Origin: Bacteroidales bacterium
GTDB lineage: Bacteria; Bacteroidota; Bacteroidia; Bacteroidales; P3
DNA length: 5,096 nucleotides
NCBI GenBank assembly: GCA_031286005.1
Contig: JAITVC010000153.1
Coordinates: 1-5,096 of the forward strand
Reading direction: 5' to 3'
Shown: in pieces, positions 1 through 4,855 of the stretch
Numbering within the stretch: the first letter of the stretch is position 1
Layout of the letters: the number at the start of each line of letters is the position of its first letter
Made by a program: the position numbers and the translations under genes
Notes under the pieces: model-generated
Databases searched by the model: none
Told to the model about the DNA's origin: nothing
Seen by the model: only the letters and a program-made list of their open reading frames with translations

Positions 1-720
1 AATCCTTATGTGATCAAGATTAATCCTTCTGAAAAAAGTCAATTGCATACATTACTGAATTATGTTACGCAAGACAGCATTAATCAACGTATAGTAGTCT
101 TGACGAATGATAGCATTCCACAAGAAAAATTGCGTTCGGACTATGTTAAACTATATTTTGAAACATTGAGACCGTACGATTCTATGCCGGTTTTCTTTGA
201 TATTTCAAAAGAAAAATTTAATCAATTTCAAACACTTCTATCGCATAAGAATGACCACGCAATTGTATATTTATCCGACAACGAAGTGTTTGTTACAGAG
301 GTTTTGGCAAACATTTCCAAGCGTGAAAATTCGTCGAATGTGTTGTATTGCTTACAAAAACTATCCCAATTTGAATTTACGGAATTGCTTTATTTGAACG
401 ACTTGCAAACGCATTATGCCGAAGCATTTTTCGTGGATCACCAACGTGAGGATGTGAAGAATTTTGAACTGTTGTTTTTTGAAACCTATCAAACTATTCC
501 CGACCAATATGCCTACGTGGGGTATGATGTGGTGCGCTATGTATTACAATTGCTCAAACTCGGAAATTCCAACTATGAACGTTACTTGGAAACAATGCCG
601 TATCAAGGTTTCCACAATACCGTACGGCTGTATCGTCAGGATTCCACGCAAGGACTGGAAAATCACGAAACGAATATCCTAAAAATACAATCCTCTCAAT
701 TGATAAAAGTAAACAATTAA
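1..720 (+). CDS. C-terminal part of a periplasmic-binding-fold protein (LysM/amino-acid-ABC-receptor-like), left-truncated
   Basis: The frame is open from base 1 (it begins N-P-Y-V-I-K) to TAA at 718-720. A GTG at 10 is only an internal codon, so the true start lies outside the window; 239 residues are visible. The pattern fits the C-terminal lobe of a type I periplasmic-binding fold (Peripla_BP_6-like): a beta strand RIVVLTND, a second strand with AIVYLSDNEVFVTEVLANIS, then AEAFFVDHQ, and near the end QYAYVGYDVVRYVLQLL, which resembles the family's 'P..YA..GYD...' segment. In Bacteroidales such domains commonly follow N-terminal LysM repeats in a secreted, probably peptidoglycan-associated protein; whether LysM is present here cannot be seen. 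The ligand is unknown and may not be an amino acid. The stop is one base before ftsK, suggesting co-transcription and translational coupling. The family assignment is from residue patterns only. Confidence 0.75.
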   Translation, partial: NPYVIKINPSEKSQLHTLLNYVTQDSINQRIVVLTNDSIPQEKLRSDYVKLYFETLRPYDSMPVFFDISKEKFNQFQTLLSHKNDHAIVYLSDNEVFVTEVLANISKRENSSNVLYCLQKLSQFEFTELLYLNDLQTHYAEAFFVDHQREDVKNFELLFFETYQTIPDQYAYVGYDVVRYVLQLLKLGNSNYERYLETMPYQGFHNTVRLYRQDSTQGLENHETNILKIQSSQLIKVNN

Positions 721-721
721 C

Positions 722-3151
722 ATGGCCAAACAAACTAAAAAAACAGTTGCAGTCGATGATACTGTTGCCGAAAACGTGTCGATGCAAACCTTAAAGAGCG
801 AAAAGTTTCGCTTTGCAAGCGGTGTGTTTTTCTTGGCATTTGCGCTGTTTGCATTGTTTGCGTTTGCGTCGTATTTGTTTTCGTGGTGGGTGGATTTTGA
901 CCAAATATCACACATCTCAACGGCCGATTTAATTACGGATTCATCAACTAAAATCCGCAATATTGCAGGGCGGATGGGCGCATACGTTGCAGATGTCTTT
1001 ATCCGGAATGGATTTGGATTGAGTTCGTTTCTATTTATTTTGATTGCTGTAGGAATAGGCTTGAAACTGCTAAATATTCCGTTCTTGAAAATACGGCGAT
1101 TAGTGGTACATGCGGTATTCTTTGTTGTTTGGGCATCGGTAATTTTAGGCTTTGCAACTTTGGCATTAGGTCAATGGAGTATTCTTGGGGGTATTTTTGG
1201 GTACGAAATAGCGAACTATTTGAATGCGGCTATCGGTACGCCCGGAACACTGATTTTGTTGGCCGGCGTATTGTTTATCTTTGTCTTTTTGGCGTATGGT
1301 TGGAATGTGATAAAGGTATTAGCAAAATTGAAATACAAACTCTTTCCGGACAAACCTGAAACGGTTGAATCTCTCGAAACGGATGATAATGTAACAGAAT
1401 CTGAGTTTGAGACTGAAACCCAGTTGCCAATGGAAACGGAAGATATTCCTTTCAGTCTGATGCAAGCGATTGAGAATGCTGAGGTCAGTGCCGACCTGCC
1501 ACAAGATGACGAAGTGCCTTTTATTGTAGAAGACACCATCGAAGCTACATCAAAGCTACATCGAAGCTACACCGAAGCTGAAGATAGAGAAAATGAAGAC
1601 GAAATTGCCAATGAAGCAATAGGCCAACACGGCATAGAAACCCCTTACGACCCGTATTTGGATTTGCCGAATTATAAATTCCCAACCTTAAATCTGCTCG
1701 AAGACTACGGCATGGGAAATGTGGACACTTCAAAGCAATCCACAGAGCTGATGGCAAATAAAAAGCTCATCGAAAACACCTTGAAAAGTTTTGGTGTAGA
1801 TATTGCGCAGATTAAAGCCACGATTGGGCCAACGGTTACGCTCTATGAGATTGTTCCCGCTTCGGGCGTTCGGATCTCCAAGATTCAAAATTTGGAGAAC
1901 GATATTGCGTTAAGTTTGGCTGCGCTTGGCATCCGGATTATTGCTCCCATGCCCGGAAAAGGCACGATTGGTATTGAGGTGCCGAATATGAGCAAGCAAA
2001 TTGTGCCGATGAAAGTGATGTTGGATTCGGCCAATTTCAGAGATACGAAATTTGATTTACCTATTGCTTTGGGCAAAACCATCCAAAACGAATGCTATGT
2101 GGCTGATTTGGCGAAAATGCCGCACTTGCTGATGGCCGGAGCAACGGGTCAAGGAAAATCGGTAGGATTGAATGCCATTATAGCATCGTTGTTGTACAAA
2201 AAACATCCGGCCGATTTGAAGTTTGTGATGGTAGACCCGAAGAAAGTCGAACTTACGCTGTACAACAAAATTGAACGTCATTATTTGGCCAAGTTGCCTA
2301 ACGTAGAAGATGCCATTATTACCGATACAAAAAAGGTTGTCAATACGCTAAACTCGTTGTGCGTGGAAATGGATGCGCGTTACAATTTGCTGAAAGATGC
2401 GCAAGTTAAAGGAATTAAAGATTACAATGCAAAATTTATCTCTCGCCGGTTGAATCCCAACGATGGCCACCGCTACTTGCCTTACATCGTTTTGGTGGTG
2501 GATGAATTTGCCGATTTAATCATGACGGCCGGTAAGGAAGTCGAATTGCCGATTGCACGTTTGGCGCAATTGGCAAGGGCTATCGGCATTCACTTGATTA
2601 TTGCTACCCAGCGTCCGTCTGTAAACATTATTACCGGGACTATAAAGGCAAACTTCCCGGCACGGATTGCATTTCGGGTAACCTCAAAAATTGACTCACG
2701 CACGATTTTGGATAGTGGGGGAGCGGATCAATTAATTGGTAAAGGCGACATGCTATTGTCGACAGGCAACGAATTAATTCGTATTCAATGCGCCTTGATT
2801 GATACGCCGGAGATTGAACGTGTGGCTGACTTTATCGGCGAACAGCGAGGTTATCCTGCTGCCTACGAATTACCCGAATGTGCGGACGAATCTAACAACT
2901 CCGGAGGAGGTGTGTTTTCGGCCGATGATAGAGATGCCATGTTTGCAGATGCGGCACAACTGATTGTATCTGCTCAAAGCGGCTCAACATCGCTCATTCA
3001 GCGAAAACTGAAACTTGGATATGCCCGCTCCGGACGATTGATGGACGAGTTGGAAGACGCCGGAATTGTTGGCCCCTCGCAAGGCAGCAAACCACGTGAA
3101 GTTAACGTGAAAACCCTGCAAGAACTGGATAATTTATTGAATCAACTATAA
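722..3151 (+). CDS. ftsK: DNA translocase FtsK
   Basis: 809-aa septal DNA pump that moves chromosome ends across the closing septum and activates XerCD recombination at dif. Hydrophobic membrane segments lie near residues 32-56, 97-117, 128-149, possibly 153-172, and 174-198. An acidic, low-complexity linker follows (about 205-305). The alpha/beta motor spans about 345-730: Walker A GATGQGKS at 473-480 (K479), DPKKVEL at 505-511, Walker B LVVDEFAD with D594/E595, and the conserved ATQRPSVNIITGTIKANFPARIAFR stretch starting at 628 (sensor and loop region). The winged-helix gamma domain is about 735-800 (DAAQLIVSAQSGSTSLIQRK, RSGRLMDELEDAGIVGP), which reads KOPS-type sites in the family. The length is normal for Bacteroidota, whose linker is short compared with the 1329-aa E. 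coli protein. ATG 722 is chosen because it gives a short charged N-terminus before the first membrane segment; it lies one base after the upstream stop with only A-rich sequence ahead. No broken motif is seen. Confidence 0.98.
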   Translation: MAKQTKKTVAVDDTVAENVSMQTLKSEKFRFASGVFFLAFALFALFAFASYLFSWWVDFDQISHISTADLITDSSTKIRNIAGRMGAYVADVFIRNGFGLSSFLFILIAVGIGLKLLNIPFLKIRRLVVHAVFFVVWASVILGFATLALGQWSILGGIFGYEIANYLNAAIGTPGTLILLAGVLFIFVFLAYGWNVIKVLAKLKYKLFPDKPETVESLETDDNVTESEFETETQLPMETEDIPFSLMQAIENAEVSADLPQDDEVPFIVEDTIEATSKLHRSYTEAEDRENEDEIANEAIGQHGIETPYDPYLDLPNYKFPTLNLLEDYGMGNVDTSKQSTELMANKKLIENTLKSFGVDIAQIKATIGPTVTLYEIVPASGVRISKIQNLENDIALSLAALGIRIIAPMPGKGTIGIEVPNMSKQIVPMKVMLDSANFRDTKFDLPIALGKTIQNECYVADLAKMPHLLMAGATGQGKSVGLNAIIASLLYKKHPADLKFVMVDPKKVELTLYNKIERHYLAKLPNVEDAIITDTKKVVNTLNSLCVEMDARYNLLKDAQVKGIKDYNAKFISRRLNPNDGHRYLPYIVLVVDEFADLIMTAGKEVELPIARLAQLARAIGIHLIIATQRPSVNIITGTIKANFPARIAFRVTSKIDSRTILDSGGADQLIGKGDMLLSTGNELIRIQCALIDTPEIERVADFIGEQRGYPAAYELPECADESNNSGGGVFSADDRDAMFADAAQLIVSAQSGSTSLIQRKLKLGYARSGRLMDELEDAGIVGPSQGSKPREVNVKTLQELDNLLNQL
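1538..1581 (+). repeat. Tandem repeat 4 x 11 bp inside the ftsK linker
   Basis: Four consecutive 11-bp units: ATCGAAGCTAC (1538-1548), ATCAAAGCTAC (1549-1559), ATCGAAGCTAC (1560-1570), ACCGAAGCTGA (1571-1581). Eleven is not a multiple of three, so each unit is read in a different frame (IEAT, SKLH, RSY, TEAE; residues 273-287). Three added units give 33 bp, which restores the frame. The array sits in the unstructured acidic linker, where extra residues should be tolerated, and it locally introduces basic and aromatic residues (K278, H280, R281, Y283) into an acidic stretch. Confidence 0.9.
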
Positions 3152-3174
3152 TCAAAAAACTTAAACACAACGAT

Positions 3175-3882
3175 ATGAAAAAAATCTTAACCATCATCAT
3201 CCTGCTTACTCTTACTATCAGTAGTGCTATTTCTCAAAACCCACGCCGTGAACAACGTAGAGCGCAAAAAGAAATCAAGAAAACAGAAAGAGGTGGGATT
3301 GACGACCCCAAAGCGCATAAAGTTTTGGATGCCGTGCGCAAACAGTTGAAATCTTACACCAGTCTAAAAATAGATTTCTCTTATTTGTTGGAAAATAAAC
3401 AAGAAAAAATCAAAGACCAAAAGAAAGGCACCATCCTGCTCAAAAATAATAAATATAATTTGACATTCATGGGGCAGAACTCCATTTCCGACGGCAAAAA
3501 CGTTTGGAGTTACAACAAAGAGTCCAAAGAAGTGCAAATTACGGAAGTTGACCCCCAAGCCTCAGAAATCATGAATCCGATAGCGCTGATTGATAATTAC
3601 GAAAAGAACTTTCGAGCCAAACTGATTCGCGAAGATAAAGACAAAGGCATTCCGGTCATGATTGTAGACTTAAACCCTTTGCGAAACCGGAATTTTCACA
3701 AAGTGAGAATTGTTTCGGATAAAGCAAAAAATACAATTGTATATAGCGAAATCCACGACAAAAACGGCACGATAATCACGTTTAGAGTGGATAAAATGCA
3801 ACCCAACGCCCCCGCTAAAGATAGCGATTTCTCTTTCGACGTAGCCAAATTTCCCGGCGTGGAAGTCATTGATATGCGGTAA
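3175..3882 (+). CDS. lolA: LolA-like outer-membrane lipoprotein carrier protein
   Basis: 235-aa secreted protein. Residues 1-20 form a signal peptide: MKK, then hydrophobic ILTIIILLTLTISSAI, with likely cleavage A18-I-S20|Q21 (a signal peptidase I site, no lipobox cysteine). A basic stretch (NPRREQRRAQKEIKK, about 22-36) precedes the fold. The rest reads as the LolA/LolB half-barrel: helix VLDAVRKQLKSYTSLKIDFSY, then alternating strands including KKGTILLKNNKYNLTFMG, ISDGKNVWSYNKESKEVQI and the ending DFSFDVAKFPGVEVIDMR. In the family this protein accepts lipoproteins released by LolCDE at the inner membrane and carries them through the periplasm. It lies 23 bases after ftsK on the same strand, probably the same operon, an arrangement I regard as usual in Bacteroidota. 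The ATG at 3175 is set by the signal peptide; the leader is A-rich without a Shine-Dalgarno. It ends in tandem stops TAATAA (3880-3885). Confidence 0.92.
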   Translation: MKKILTIIILLTLTISSAISQNPRREQRRAQKEIKKTERGGIDDPKAHKVLDAVRKQLKSYTSLKIDFSYLLENKQEKIKDQKKGTILLKNNKYNLTFMGQNSISDGKNVWSYNKESKEVQITEVDPQASEIMNPIALIDNYEKNFRAKLIREDKDKGIPVMIVDLNPLRNRNFHKVRIVSDKAKNTIVYSEIHDKNGTIITFRVDKMQPNAPAKDSDFSFDVAKFPGVEVIDMR

Positions 3883-4076
3883 TAAATAGTGAACTTTGCA
3901 AGATTTACAATTACATTATACAGCTCATTTAAATCCAGATTTTGCTTATAGCAAAGTTTCACATTCTTTTTAAACGAATTGGTGTATGCAACAGCAAAAA
4001 TCAGTTCTTCATTAGAGGCCAAATTCGCAAAGAATTGCGTTACTGTCATTCGTTGTTTATTGGCTCTATTTCCCAT
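3883..4076 (-). pseudogene. Truncated YafQ/RelE-like toxin gene (N-terminal remnant)
   Basis: Read on the - strand, codons from about 4004 down to about 3894 give IFAVAYTNSFKKNVKLCYKQNLDLNELYNVIVNLAK in continuous frame. The pattern YT.SFKK.VK.C.K...DL..L..VI..L is characteristic of the start of YafQ-family RelE-type mRNA interferases, which are about 90 aa. Here similarity ends at about 3894, only a dozen bases from the lolA stop (3880-3882). Beyond that the frame stays open through antisense lolA to 3696 but no longer resembles the family. The C-terminal half, which in YafQ carries the catalytic histidines and the conserved H-x-L-x-G / DWLLIY region, is missing. No ATG sits at the expected toxin start; a CTG (4004-4002) occupies that position, and the first in-frame ATG is at 4076. 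I infer a 3'-deleted, inactive gene. A truncated product is possible but unlikely to have nuclease activity. Confidence 0.72.
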
Positions 4077-4248
4077 TTTTGCCTTTGTTTACTACGGTGT
4101 ACTTTCCTTGTCTGTATTCATCCATGCCTATTTGTACTTGATTTTTTTCTGCTTTTTGCATTTGAAAAATACCGAGTGACAGAAAGTAGTCCAATGTTTT
4201 TTTTGCAAAAACATCATTTGTTTTGTAGGTTAAAGTAATTGTTTCCAC
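4066..4248 (-). CDS. Small antitoxin-like protein, probably C-terminally damaged
   Basis: 60-aa ORF from GTG (4248-4246) to TAG (4068-4066). It begins METITLTYKTNDVFAKKTLD, then a hydrophobic helix (YFLSLGIFQM), a charged stretch and GMDEYRQGKYTVVN. This resembles small Bacteroidota antitoxins paired with YafQ/RelE-like toxins: an N-terminal METITL strand, a helix with '.AK.TLD...SLG.F', and a tail beginning 'G.DEA...G+...'. The toxin remnant follows on the same strand, the usual antitoxin-toxin order. GTG 4248 is supported by a promoter match 20 bases upstream, an A-rich leader and duplication of the same start in a second repeat copy (4429). The ORF appears short: the expected tail seems to continue in the other frame (VTQFFANL, about 4040), suggesting a frameshift near 4070. 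Residual DNA binding is possible but unproven. Confidence 0.6.
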   Translation of the reverse strand: METITLTYKTNDVFAKKTLDYFLSLGIFQMQKAEKNQVQIGMDEYRQGKYTVVNKGKNGK

Positions 4249-4268
4249 GACACTTTTTTTTTACTCTG

Positions 4269-4300
4269 CAAAGATACAAAAAATATTTCACTAAAAAAAA
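4269..4300 (-). promoter_or_regulatory. Bacteroidota-type promoter P1 for the antitoxin-toxin remnant
   Basis: The - strand reads TATCTTTG at 4276-4269, a perfect match to the Bacteroidota primary sigma -7 consensus TAnnTTTG. The region about 20 bases upstream, where the -33 TTTG-like element is expected, is the T-tract 4300-4293 of hairpin 1. A start about 7 bases downstream would give a leader of roughly 14 bases rich in A, ending at GTG 4248. The duplicate at 4450-4457 has the same layout. Confidence 0.75.
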
Positions 4301-4355
4301 GGCCTCGGGGCAGTCCATAACCCATAAACTAAATAACCGCCCCATAGGCCCTTTT
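4293..4355. terminator. Hairpin element, copy 1 (likely bidirectional terminator)
   Basis: Eight A's (4293-4300), left arm GGCCT-C-GGGGC (4301-4311), 27-base loop (4312-4338), right arm GCCCC-AT-AGGCC (4339-4350), then C and TTTT (4352-4355). The arms pair as GGCCT/AGGCC and GGGGC/GCCCC, ten pairs around a small asymmetric internal loop. Each strand has a U-run after the stem, eight on the - strand and four on the + strand, so the - strand is the stronger terminator direction. The loop is long for a plain terminator and is conserved among copies. It lies between the 20-codon stub and P1. Confidence 0.72.
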
Positions 4356-4366
4356 GTCTGTTTGCT

Positions 4367-4429
4367 TTATCGTTTACTGTCCAAATAAACTCGCAAGAGA
4401 TCTTGTATTGGCAAAGTAATTGTTTCCAC
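4367..4429 (-). pseudogene. Antitoxin-start stub (20 codons) in repeat copy 2
   Basis: From GTG (4429-4427) to TAA (4369-4367) the - strand encodes METITL followed by PIQDLLRVYLDSKR. The first five codons and the leader are duplicated from, or shared with, the antitoxin gene at 4248; after codon 6 there is no similarity to it. It has its own promoter match and is closed by hairpin 1 a dozen bases later. It could be the scar of a second, almost wholly deleted toxin-antitoxin pair (start of one gene joined to the end of another) or simply chance coding after a partial duplication. I do not recognise the last 14 residues. Confidence 0.45.
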
Positions 4430-4449
4430 GAAACTTTTTTTTCATTCCA

Positions 4450-4480
4450 CAAAGATACGAAAAATATTTCACTAAAAAAA
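4450..4480 (-). promoter_or_regulatory. Bacteroidota-type promoter P2 (duplicate of P1)
   Basis: The - strand reads TATCTTTG at 4457-4450, again a perfect TAnnTTTG, with the T-tract of hairpin 2 (4480-4474) in the -33 region. It would drive only the 20-codon stub, after which hairpin 1 should stop transcription. Confidence 0.68.
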
Positions 4481-4563
4481 GGCCTCGGGGCAGTCCATAA
4501 CCCATAAACTAAATAACCACCCCATTAGGCCCTTTTATCAATTTGCAATTTTCTTTTAATTCT
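4468..4563. repeat. Direct repeat B, copy 1 (hairpin + heptamer flank)
   Basis: Ninety-six bases matching 4717-4812 at a constant offset of 249 with two substitutions that I can see (4494 T/C and 4519 A/G) and no indels. It runs from TTCACTAAAAAAAGG through the hairpin, the CCCTTTTATCAATTTGCAAT flank, and into the heptamer array. Confidence 0.93.
4474..4536. terminator. Hairpin element, copy 2
   Basis: Same architecture as copy 1: A7 (4474-4480), GGCCT-C-GGGGC (4481-4491), 27-base loop, right arm (4519-4531) and TTTT (4533-4536). Base 4519 is A instead of G, so the innermost stem pair is lost; the outer pairs remain. It has ATT instead of AT in the right internal bulge, as in copy 3. On the - strand it lies immediately before P2. 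Confidence 0.7.
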
Positions 4564-4585
4564 CAATTCTCCATTCTCCATTCCC
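4558..4585. repeat. Heptamer array, 4 units
   Basis: Four 7-bp units in register: AATTCTC, AATTCTC, CATTCTC, CATTCCC. The same heptamers recur beside hairpin copy 3 in a longer array (4807-4855). Non-coding. Confidence 0.85.
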
Positions 4586-4600
4586 ATTTGTCCTTCTATC

Positions 4601-4644
4601 ACCGCCGTACTACCGCTGTACTGTCGCTGTACTACCGCTGTACT
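4601..4644. repeat. Tandem repeat 4 x 11 bp, intergenic
   Basis: Four units: ACCGCCGTACT (4601-4611), ACCGCTGTACT (4612-4622), GTCGCTGTACT (4623-4633), ACCGCTGTACT (4634-4644). The unit length and copy number are the same as the array inside ftsK (1538-1581), but the unit sequence differs. It contains the palindrome GTAC in each unit. No gene spans it. Confidence 0.9.
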
Positions 4645-4660
4645 CTCCCTATATCCCCCC

Positions 4661-4686
4661 GTCATGTCGAGCGCAGCCGAGACATC
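4661..4686. repeat. REP-like imperfect dyad
   Basis: A 26-bp GC-rich segment with ATGTC (4664-4668) and GACAT (4681-4685) as outer arms around GAGCGCAGCCGA. It resembles the interspersed 'GTCATNTCGAGCGNAG..GAGANATC' sequences I recall from many Bacteroidota intergenic regions; translated, these give the spurious 'RHVERSRDI' string seen here on the + strand. Only one copy lies in this window, so its repeat status is from memory, not observed. Confidence 0.6.
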
Positions 4687-4695
4687 ACCCAACCC

Positions 4696-4723
4696 ATCAC
4701 GATTCACTCATCACTATTCACTA
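4696..4723. repeat. 14-bp tandem duplication
   Basis: ATCACGATTCACTC (4696-4709) followed by ATCACTATTCACTA (4710-4723), two mismatches. It leads directly into the A-tract of hairpin copy 3, and its ATTCACTA end is the junction where repeat B begins. Confidence 0.75.
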
Positions 4724-4812
4724 AAAAAAGGCCTCGGGGCAGCCCATAACCCATAAACTAAATAACCGCCCCATTAGGCCCTTTTATCAATTTGCAATTT
4801 TCTTTTAATTCT
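4717..4812. repeat. Direct repeat B, copy 2
   Basis: Second copy of the 96-bp unit at 4468-4563. Its left neighbour differs (14-bp duplication instead of promoter P2), so the promoter/antitoxin-start module and the hairpin/heptamer module have been copied independently. Confidence 0.93.
4723..4785. terminator. Hairpin element, copy 3 (likely terminator of the FISUMP gene)
   Basis: A7 (4723-4729), GGCCT-C-GGGGC (4730-4740), 27-base loop (4741-4767), GCCCC-ATT-AGGCC (4768-4780), C and TTTT (4782-4785). The inner pair is intact, unlike copy 2. On the - strand it lies about 60 bases after the stop of the surface-protein gene and ends in seven U's, a reasonable intrinsic terminator for that transcript. 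Confidence 0.72.
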
Positions 4813-4855
4813 TAATTTTCCATTCTCAATTCTCAATTCTCCATTCTTAATTATC
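4807..4855. repeat. Heptamer array, 7 units, overlapping a gene end
   Basis: Seven 7-bp units in register: AATTCTT, AATTTTC, CATTCTC, AATTCTC, AATTCTC, CATTCTT, AATTATC. The last units cover the final codons (Asp-Asn) and stop of the - strand gene, whose TAA is 4849-4847. Confidence 0.82.

Larger units (their letters stand above)
4232..4355. repeat. Direct repeat A, copy 1 (antitoxin start + promoter + hairpin)
   Basis: About 124 bp matching 4413-4536. Read on the - strand it contains hairpin element 1, the promoter element TATCTTTG, an A-rich leader and the first codons GTG GAA ACA ATT ACT TT of the antitoxin gene. The match stops inside codon 6, so the duplication boundary lies within the coding sequence. 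Differences from copy 2 are concentrated in the leader (one fewer T in copy 2, and ACTCTG against CATTCCA), while the promoter and hairpin are nearly identical. Confidence 0.92.
4413..4536. repeat. Direct repeat A, copy 2
   Basis: Second copy of the 124-bp unit at 4232-4355, offset 180-181 bp, separated from it by 57 unrelated bases (4356-4412). It carries the same GTGGAAACAATTACTTT start, promoter and hairpin in the same orientation. The right part (from 4468) also belongs to direct repeat B, so this copy is the bridge between the two repeat families. Confidence 0.92.
4249..4846. other. Repeat-built non-coding region of about 600 bp
   Basis: No ORF here resembles a real protein apart from the 20-codon stub. 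Nearly all of the sequence is accounted for by three hairpins, two overlapping direct-repeat families, two 7-bp arrays (the second extending to 4855), one 11-bp array, one 14-bp duplication, one REP-like dyad and two promoters. The 57-base spacer 4356-4412 and about 15 bases on each side of the 11-bp array show no pattern I can name. Confidence 0.8.

Noticed and set aside
3892..3958. 8-bp inverted repeat AACTTTGC / GCAAAGTT with a 51-base spacer
   Set aside because: Short arms with a long AT-rich spacer, one arm at the deletion junction and one in the toxin remnant; expected by chance at this composition.
3937..3972. Possible + strand terminator after lolA (TTTGC-TTATA-GCAAA hairpin followed by a T-rich run)
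   Set aside because: Only five solid pairs plus wobble extensions, an interrupted U-run, and the bases are explained by the toxin remnant's codons. Too weak to call; no better terminator was found for the ftsK-lolA operon.
3942..4238. 98- and 66-codon + strand ORFs downstream of lolA
   Set aside because: They are antisense shadows of the toxin-antitoxin remnant; their hydrophobic content comes from reading A-rich coding sequence backwards.
4601..4644. CRISPR array
   Set aside because: The units are 11 bp and directly abutting, with no spacers and no cas genes nearby.
4525..4707. 60-codon - strand ORF across the same repeats
   Set aside because: It is also composed of repeat sequence (heptamers, 11-mers, dyad) and has no domain-like features.
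4543..4749. 68-codon + strand ORF across the repeat region
   Set aside because: It is translated from the heptamers, the 11-bp array, the REP-like dyad and the hairpin arm; no protein-like pattern.
4232..4812. Insertion sequence or complete MITE
   Set aside because: No transposase, no terminal inverted repeats bounding the whole unit and no target-site duplication that I can identify.
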